Notes under the pieces: model-generated
Database searches by the model: none
Told to the model about the DNA's origin: nothing
Seen by the model: only the letters and a program-made list of their open reading frames with translations
Program-made: the position numbers and the translations under genes
NCBI RefSeq assembly: GCF_021018805.1
Contig: NC_086283.1
Span: forward strand, 57,365,775-57,429,774
DNA from: Prinia subflava
Lineage: Eukaryota; Chordata; Aves; Passeriformes; Cisticolidae
Direction: 5' to 3'
Length of the DNA: 64,000 nucleotides
Part shown: one piece after another, positions 61,601 to 64,000 of the stretch
How positions within the stretch are numbered: the stretch's first letter is position 1
How the letters are laid out: each line of letters opens with the position of its first letter

Positions 61601-63489
61601 CACAACTTGTTTTAGCTCTCTACGACAAAAGATTTACCACACAGCTCAAACCCATCCTAACTGAAAAAAAACCAAGTTTTGCTAGTATGAATCATAATAC
61701 TAGCAACATGGCAACGAGGTAAGAAAACAATGACACTCATTGTGCTAGCACAAGTGAAAACAAAACAACTATGACAAAGGGTGTCATTTTCACTCCCTTT
61801 CTAAAAATTTTGTTTCAATATGCTAGTACTTATTTTCAGTCACCTGAAAATTAACGCATCTTTTCTCTAGGACATCAAAGTTGATCCAGACTCTATAGCA
61901 AACTTACCTGCATATCTAACTCATGACATCTCTGGGCAATTTCTTCTTTTGTTGCAAGTGCTTCATTTAATTCTTCTGTAGTTTTCTTCAGCTACCATAA
62001 ACAAGAAATGTTTACATTTTCATCACTCTCTGTGATCCATTTAAAAATATTTTGAACTACATGTCTGTAAAATTATTTTTACATTTAGGTAATGTATGAA
62101 ATTTTTAAAAACGGAGCAATTCTCCTTATATAAAGCAAAAAAGAAGCAGATGTGAATACTGTTTAGTTTGTGAATCAATAAAAAGTAAATGTACCTAAAA
62201 GTAATATCTGCCCTTACATTAGAATTATCACACCTACTCTATAAATTGAGTCAAAAACTCCAGGAGAAACTGGGTCTGAAGAAGTCACCAAATCTTTACA
62301 CTGAAAAGAGCTGTCAATACCACTTTTCTTTAGAGACAGAAAGACTGTGTAATTTCAATTTTCAATCTACATTTGAAATACATAAAGGACTGGAAGGTGG
62401 AATACAGGGAATGGACAATTAGGATAAAAACCATCTAGTCACTGGAAGCTACTTCTAGTGCACAACAGGAATAAAACTAACACATGACAGAGAAATCTAC
62501 CCTTCTAAAAAAGGGCACTGAACCCTATAACCCTATTTTCCTATGGGAAATATTTCCATACTTCCCTTCAAAGGCTTAATGTTTAAAGATATGTATCTCA
62601 CTGGTTTGCAAATGAATGCAGTTAAGATGTCATAGAAAACATAGCTACAAAAAACCTGGTCTGATAAAATAGGTGCATGCATGTTATGTGTCCAGACACA
62701 GATATATATGTACTATTTTATTTGATGAAGTTTAAGTGGGCTTTCTCAAACAGCATCATCATACCTTGAATTTACAAGTTTATTTCTTATTGACCTCTTT
62801 ACATACAAAGAATTAATTTCATCTGCAAGAATTTACATATTTCCACAAAAAAAGCATGATTGATACAGTGAACATCACTGTACTCTTTTTCTCAATTAGA
62901 AAAAAAAAATCCTGAGGAAATATGACAGTGTTAGCATGAGCATAAGATAGTAAAAAAAAAAAAACCTTTTGGTTTGTGTATCTTTTAAATATATCAGACC
63001 AGGAAGGATTGTATTTGAAAACTTCTCTTCTGTTTTGCAGCACTTCCAGGATTCCCATAGAAGCAGTTTGGCTCTTTTTTTAAACTGGAAGTAGGAACTC
63101 AGATAAAAACATTTATTGAAACAGTATACTTTTTTTAATCTTTCTTTCTTTCTCCACGCCTTAACTCTAAGCCGAAGTTTTGCTTTATTATGTCATACAA
63201 CGAGACTGGTTTTCCAAACTAACTTTTCTATATCCTTTAAATACACATTAGGAGCAAACCTAATCTATAAATCTAAAGGACTTGAAATAATGGAATTTAG
63301 TTTTTCACTTCTTCTTTTACTTTTCCACAACACCCTTAAATGATTAAAGAAAAAAAAAGACAGAGTTCTTAATATTGCCACTGATGTGCTATGATTGAAG
63401 GAGAAGAAATATCTCATCTTAGATACCTGCCGATCAAGGTCAACGTAAGCATCATTTCCAACAGAGACCGGAGACTCTTTACTCATCAA
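33157..63489 (-). CDS. HOOK3: HOOK3 (3' sixteen coding exons), dynein activating adaptor; partial gene
   Basis: Sixteen exons on the minus strand total 1689 nt, 562 codons plus stop, and align with human HOOK3 residues 157-718 without gaps. HOOK3 links dynein-dynactin to cargo and to KIF1C, and with FTS and FHIP proteins acts on endosomes and centrosomal material. The part seen here is the central coiled coils (most of 157-670) and the C-terminal cargo-binding region; the N-terminal Hook domain that binds dynein light intermediate chain is encoded beyond 64000. HOOK1 and HOOK2 are excluded by near-identity to HOOK3, including the [17 protein letters not shown] segment and the [10 protein letters not shown] terminus. 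All introns use GT-AG ends. Confidence 0.97.
33298..34172 (-). other. HOOK3: HOOK3 intron
   Basis: GT-AG intron of 875 bases between the last two coding exons; nothing else recognised. Confidence 0.85.
34173..34244 (-). CDS. HOOK3: HOOK3 exon, residues 649-672
   Basis: 24 codons, [19 protein letters not shown] through AWYNM, separated from the previous exon by an intron of only 101 bases. Acceptor TTATAG, donor GTAAGA. Confidence 0.95.
34346..34450 (-). CDS. HOOK3: HOOK3 exon, residues 614-648
   Basis: 35 codons, [19 protein letters not shown] through DRMFHSLE. Acceptor TTGCAG, donor GTAGTA. Phase 0 at both ends. Met replaces the Leu of the human protein before FHSLE. Confidence 0.95.
34451..36535 (-). 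other. HOOK3: HOOK3 intron with one CR1 tail
   Basis: 2085 bases. Contains a sense (+) CR1 3' end at 35236-35612 followed by an A/C-rich simple stretch (35690-35780). The rest is unique AT-rich sequence. Confidence 0.85.
35236..35612 (+). mobile_element. CR1 LINE 3' end, + orientation
   Basis: Reads in the sense direction: 'GAGTGGCTGAGGGAG' and 'GTTTAGCCTGGAGAA' at the start, 'TTGATGATCTTGGAGATCTTC' near the end, closed by the CR1 tail ATTCTATGATTCT at about 35596. Typical 5'-truncated copy of under 400 bases. Confidence 0.88.
36536..36636 (-). CDS. HOOK3: HOOK3 exon, residues 580-613
   Basis: 101 nt, [19 protein letters not shown] through KYLEKAKS. Donor GTAAGT. The acceptor is GATATAAAG, with a poor pyrimidine tract; it is fixed by the protein match. 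Confidence 0.94.
36637..37947 (-). other. HOOK3: HOOK3 intron
   Basis: 1311 bases, with a probable short CR1 tail near 37.6-37.73 kb. No gene. Confidence 0.8.
37590..37732 (+). mobile_element. Short degenerate CR1 tail, + orientation
   Basis: 'GGACTAGATGATCTTCAAGATCC' followed by 'TTAGCATTCTACGATTTC' resembles the last 60 bases of CR1; the upstream part is too diverged to bound. Confidence 0.55.
37948..38030 (-). CDS. HOOK3: HOOK3 exon, residues 552-579
   Basis: 83 nt: completes Leu552, then [19 protein letters not shown] through RCNNS, plus one base of Ser580. Acceptor AACAG, donor GTGAGT. It carries Cys where the recalled human sequence has Phe (EPRFNNS). It begins the C-terminal cargo and KIF1C interaction region. 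Confidence 0.95.
38031..38832 (-). other. HOOK3: HOOK3 intron
   Basis: 802 bases of AT-rich sequence, nothing recognised. Confidence 0.85.
38833..38867 (-). CDS. HOOK3: HOOK3 small exon (35 nt), residues 541-551
   Basis: [11 protein letters not shown] plus two bases of Leu552. Acceptor TTTTAG, donor GTAAGT. The short length is required by the protein: phases in the preceding and following exons join exactly only with these 35 bases. Confidence 0.95.
40629..40668. repeat. 40-base uninterrupted T homopolymer
   Basis: T from 40629 to 40668, that is poly(A) in the HOOK3 transcript. It may be a retroposon tail on the minus strand or a slipped mononucleotide tract; assembled length is uncertain by nature. 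Confidence 0.9.
41390..41575 (-). mobile_element. CR1 LINE 3' end, antisense orientation
   Basis: + strand reads 'GGTTTGGGTTGGAAGGGACTT', 'CATAGTCCAACCCCCTGC', 'CTTCCCTGGGCAACTTGTTCC', the complement of the CR1 3' terminus. Better preserved than the copy at 2.8 kb. Confidence 0.9.
41600..42000 (+). mobile_element. Probable LTR-like element
   Basis: An LTR-like layout beside the CR1: a U3-like stretch, AATAAA at about 41880, then a pyrimidine/purine mixed segment ending near 42000. No internal retroviral genes and no target duplication identified. Family not recognised. Confidence 0.4.
43914..44001 (-). CDS. HOOK3: HOOK3 exon, residues 512-540
   Basis: 88 nt, [19 protein letters not shown] through DQGSKAED. 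Acceptor CCTAG, donor GTAAGT. The in-frame extension at both ends is intronic. Confidence 0.96.
44310..45640 (-). mobile_element. Old CR1-like LINE, antisense
   Basis: Diverged complement of CR1: 'CTCTAGGTTGGAAGGATG' at the 3' end, then 'CTTGTCCTTCCACTCATCATC', 'GGATACCATGGGACACTTTATCAAAGGCTTTGCTAAAGC' (complement of the SKAFDTVSH segment of reverse transcriptase) and 'CAGGCTTCAGGCACCTC'. Highly mutated, no open frame. Confidence 0.75.
45650..46100 (-). mobile_element. Second CR1 3' fragment, antisense
   Basis: A new CR1 3' region starts after the previous one: 'GGGCAACACAGTCCAGTGTTC', 'GCAACCCTCACAGTGAAAAA', 'TTCTCTTTTCCAGGCTACATAG'. Same orientation as its neighbours, ending about 80 bases before the exon at 46182. 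Confidence 0.75.
46182..46322 (-). CDS. HOOK3: HOOK3 exon, residues 464-510
   Basis: 141 nt, joined codon Lys464 (Arg in human as recalled), then [19 protein letters not shown] through ELETEN, plus two bases of Arg511. Start of the second coiled coil. CR1 fragments lie on both sides, within about 80 and 370 bases. Confidence 0.96.
46693..47290 (-). mobile_element. CR1 LINE (outer copy), 3' part, antisense
   Basis: Starts with the complemented tail 'ACAGAATCACAGAATCATTTAGGTTG', followed by 'CAATCACTTCCCTGGGTGC', 'CAAGGTGTGGCCTCACCAGTG', 'GGCCTCCTTGGCTACCTGGGCA' and 'GTTCAGCTGCTGTCAACCAACACC'. It breaks off there and resumes after the inner copy at about 48113. Confidence 0.92.
47291..48112 (+). 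mobile_element. CR1 LINE (inner copy) inserted into the outer CR1, opposite orientation
   Basis: Sense-direction CR1: 'AGGGACCTGGACAAACTG', 'AACTTCATGAGGTTCAACAAGGCCAAGTG', 'GGTCCTGCACTTGG', and the end 'GATGATCTTTAAGGTCCCTTCCAACTC' with tail 'TTCTATGGCTCTATGATT' at 48091-48112. Well preserved and 5'-truncated, as usual for CR1. Confidence 0.92.
48113..49530 (-). mobile_element. CR1 LINE (outer copy), continued, antisense
   Basis: Continues the outer element with 'CAGCCACTCTTCTCCAAGTCTGTAGCACTGC' and 'CAGATTCCTCTGCAGAACCTTCCAACCCTCCAGCAGATC'. The part beyond about 48300 is more diverged; the reverse-strand frame at 48518-48808 contains [14 protein letters not shown], a decayed stretch similar to the linker before the reverse transcriptase domain of CR1 ORF2. 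No intact protein. Confidence 0.7.
49550..50085 (-). mobile_element. Further CR1 fragment, antisense, abutting a HOOK3 exon
   Basis: A separate CR1 3' region: 'CCTAAACCTTCCCTGACAT', 'CTCCTCTCCAGGCTGAATAG', 'CCTTCATTATCCTTGTGGCCCTCC', 'TTGGTGATGCTGTGCCTGATGG'. It ends about 25 bases from the splice donor of the exon at 50110-50179. Confidence 0.85.
50110..50179 (-). CDS. HOOK3: HOOK3 exon, residues 442-463
   Basis: 70 nt, completing Gly441, then [22 protein letters not shown] and two bases of the next codon. It is the flexible linker between coiled coils and the least conserved part (GRQEPS where human has GSQESS). The donor GTAAGC at 50109 lies only about 25 bases from an antisense CR1 fragment. 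Confidence 0.93.
50180..50722 (-). other. HOOK3: HOOK3 intron
   Basis: 543 bases, AT-rich, nothing recognised. Confidence 0.85.
50723..50810 (-). CDS. HOOK3: HOOK3 exon, residues 412-440
   Basis: 88 nt, [19 protein letters not shown] and on to GQLTTT, plus the first base of Gly441. Acceptor ACTCAG, donor GTAAAGG. End of the first long coiled coil. Confidence 0.96.
50811..53375 (-). other. HOOK3: HOOK3 intron
   Basis: 2565 bases. No repeat family recognised and no convincing gene. Small open frames (52076-52351, 52815-53090, 53084-53371) lack domain signals. Confidence 0.8.
53376..53486 (-). CDS. HOOK3: HOOK3 exon, residues 375-411
   Basis: 37 codons, [19 protein letters not shown] and on to LQKEKD. 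Acceptor CTCACAG, donor GTAAGT. Compared with the recalled human sequence it has Ala for Val at the first residue and a Cys in [12 protein letters not shown] where human has Tyr. Confidence 0.95.
53487..56755 (-). other. HOOK3: HOOK3 intron
   Basis: 3269 bases of mostly unique sequence. The 128-codon forward frame at 55717-56103 shows no recognisable domain. Confidence 0.8.
56756..56957 (-). CDS. HOOK3: HOOK3 exon, residues 308-374 (largest internal exon)
   Basis: 202 nt giving [19 protein letters not shown] through [11 protein letters not shown]. Acceptor CCTTCAG, donor GTGAGG. Very highly conserved coiled-coil block ([19 protein letters not shown]). Only scattered conservative changes from human. 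Confidence 0.97.
56958..58478 (-). other. HOOK3: HOOK3 intron
   Basis: 1521 bases, AT-rich, with an A-rich run near 57470. Nothing else recognised. Confidence 0.8.
58479..58619 (-). CDS. HOOK3: HOOK3 exon, residues 261-306
   Basis: 141 nt, completing Arg260 and reading [18 protein letters not shown], ending IDVL plus two bases of Arg307. Heptad-rich coiled coil. An in-frame extension upstream into the intron ([13 protein letters not shown]) is not part of the exon; the CTACAG acceptor fixes the start. Confidence 0.96.
58620..60709 (-). other. HOOK3: HOOK3 intron
   Basis: 2090 bases; a purine-rich zone at about 59460-60170 gives several accidental reverse frames. No gene. Confidence 0.8.
60710..60873 (-). 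CDS. HOOK3: HOOK3 exon, residues 206-260 (split Arg)
   Basis: 164 nt, starting [15 protein letters not shown]. It contains the non-helical [16 protein letters not shown] break in the coiled coil and ends EETF plus two bases of Arg260. Donor GTAGAA, acceptor AAATAG. Confidence 0.96.
60874..61907 (-). other. HOOK3: HOOK3 intron
   Basis: 1034 bases, nothing recognised. Confidence 0.8.
61908..61991 (-). CDS. HOOK3: HOOK3 exon, residues 178-205
   Basis: 28 codons beginning [12 protein letters not shown] and ending RCHELDMQ. Acceptor GGTAG, donor GTAAGTT. Start of the long coiled coil; phase 0 on both sides. Confidence 0.96.
61992..63426 (-). other. HOOK3: HOOK3 intron
   Basis: 1435 bases with short A runs (62900, 62951, 63350). 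No repeat family or gene recognised. Confidence 0.8.
63427..63489 (-). CDS. HOOK3: HOOK3 exon, residues 157-177
   Basis: 21 codons, [21 protein letters not shown] minus the last residue in the human pattern plus Q. Acceptor TTGCAG before 63489, donor GTATCT after 63427. This is the junction between the Hook domain and the first coiled coil. Phase 0 at both ends. Confidence 0.96.
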
Positions 63490-64000
63490 CTGCAATTAGA
63501 TTACACTGGATTAGAAAAAGCAAAGATTCACTTTTATATTAAAACCTACGATTCAAAGATAGACCAAGCTGATTTTTACTTTTGAGAGCTTTAATCTGAA
63601 TTAAGTTGAAAGTTTTTAATTTCAATTTTATATGTGACATACTCAAAAACAAAAATAAGAAAAAATCTTCATAGTTTGTAATATTTAGAGTGCTATAGAA
63701 GAAACCTTACATCATCTCTTTTTCTTTCGATAATGCACATTCTTCATCTATAATAAGCCTAGAGAACATCCCACTAAAGATTTTATTGCAATGGCATTAG
63801 AATGATAGTAGATACCAACACACCATGCAAGATCTGTCTTTAATTTTTCTCTGCTAGTGAGTGGCTTTTTCACATTTCCATTACCTATATATTAACATTT
63901 ATTTATTTATTATTTGCTTCACTCAACTTCAGCACATATCTATCTCAAATACTAGTGCAAAACAAAAGTGGTAAAAATTCTGTTCTGGAGTTGTCTGTAA
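63490..64000 (-). other. HOOK3: HOOK3 intron (partial)
   Basis: AT-rich sequence upstream of the exon at 63427-63489. The exons for the N-terminal Hook domain are beyond the window. Confidence 0.8.

Noticed and set aside
1..64000. CRISPR arrays, operons, phage, tRNA or rRNA genes
   Set aside because: Nothing of this kind is visible; the window is spliced vertebrate sequence with LINE and LTR repeats.

Overview
This window is vertebrate, very probably avian, nuclear DNA. It holds parts of two spliced, protein-coding genes that face each other tail to tail. The bird (or at least sauropsid) assignment rests on many CR1 LINE fragments with the typical bird 3' tail (ATTCTATGATTCT), the absence of recognisable mammalian SINEs, and compact introns. 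Only parts of the two genes are present: the 5' end of the left gene lies before position 1 and the 5' end of the right gene lies beyond position 64000.

Left part (1-15847, + strand): the last five coding exons of KCMF1, a RING-less E3 ubiquitin ligase that works with UBR4. They encode residues 62-381 in human numbering with no net length change. The exons carrying the N-terminal ZZ zinc finger are upstream of the window. One KCMF1 intron (8503-12297) has the full signature of a minor-spliceosome AT-AC (U12-type) intron. The first large intron carries an old antisense CR1 element (about 2811-6270) split by a different, LTR-like insertion (about 3190-4195).

Middle part (15848-33156): 17.3 kb without a recognisable coding gene. 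It holds the KCMF1 3' UTR, T-rich tracts with a G-run cluster near 17.2 kb, a TGTGTGCTG-type minisatellite with a CpG-rich flank (19.7-20.1 kb), a probable LTR (about 21.1-21.55 kb), facing poly(A) signals near 22.3 kb, and a long unique AT-rich stretch (22.35-33.15 kb) that is the best candidate for a long HOOK3 3' UTR.

Right part (33157-63489, - strand): sixteen consecutive coding exons of HOOK3, a dynein-dynactin activating adaptor. They encode the coiled coils and the C-terminal cargo-binding region, equivalent to human residues 157-718 exactly (562 codons plus stop). The N-terminal Hook domain exons lie beyond the window. Introns between 44.3 and 50.1 kb are packed with CR1, including one CR1 inserted in the opposite orientation inside another.

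The two genes belong to unrelated pathways (protein degradation and microtubule transport). Their adjacency is a matter of chromosome history: in human they lie on different chromosomes (2p11.2 and 8p11.21). No prokaryotic, CRISPR or mobile defence system is present. The most distinctive signals are the AT-AC intron, the facing 3' ends and the nested repeats.
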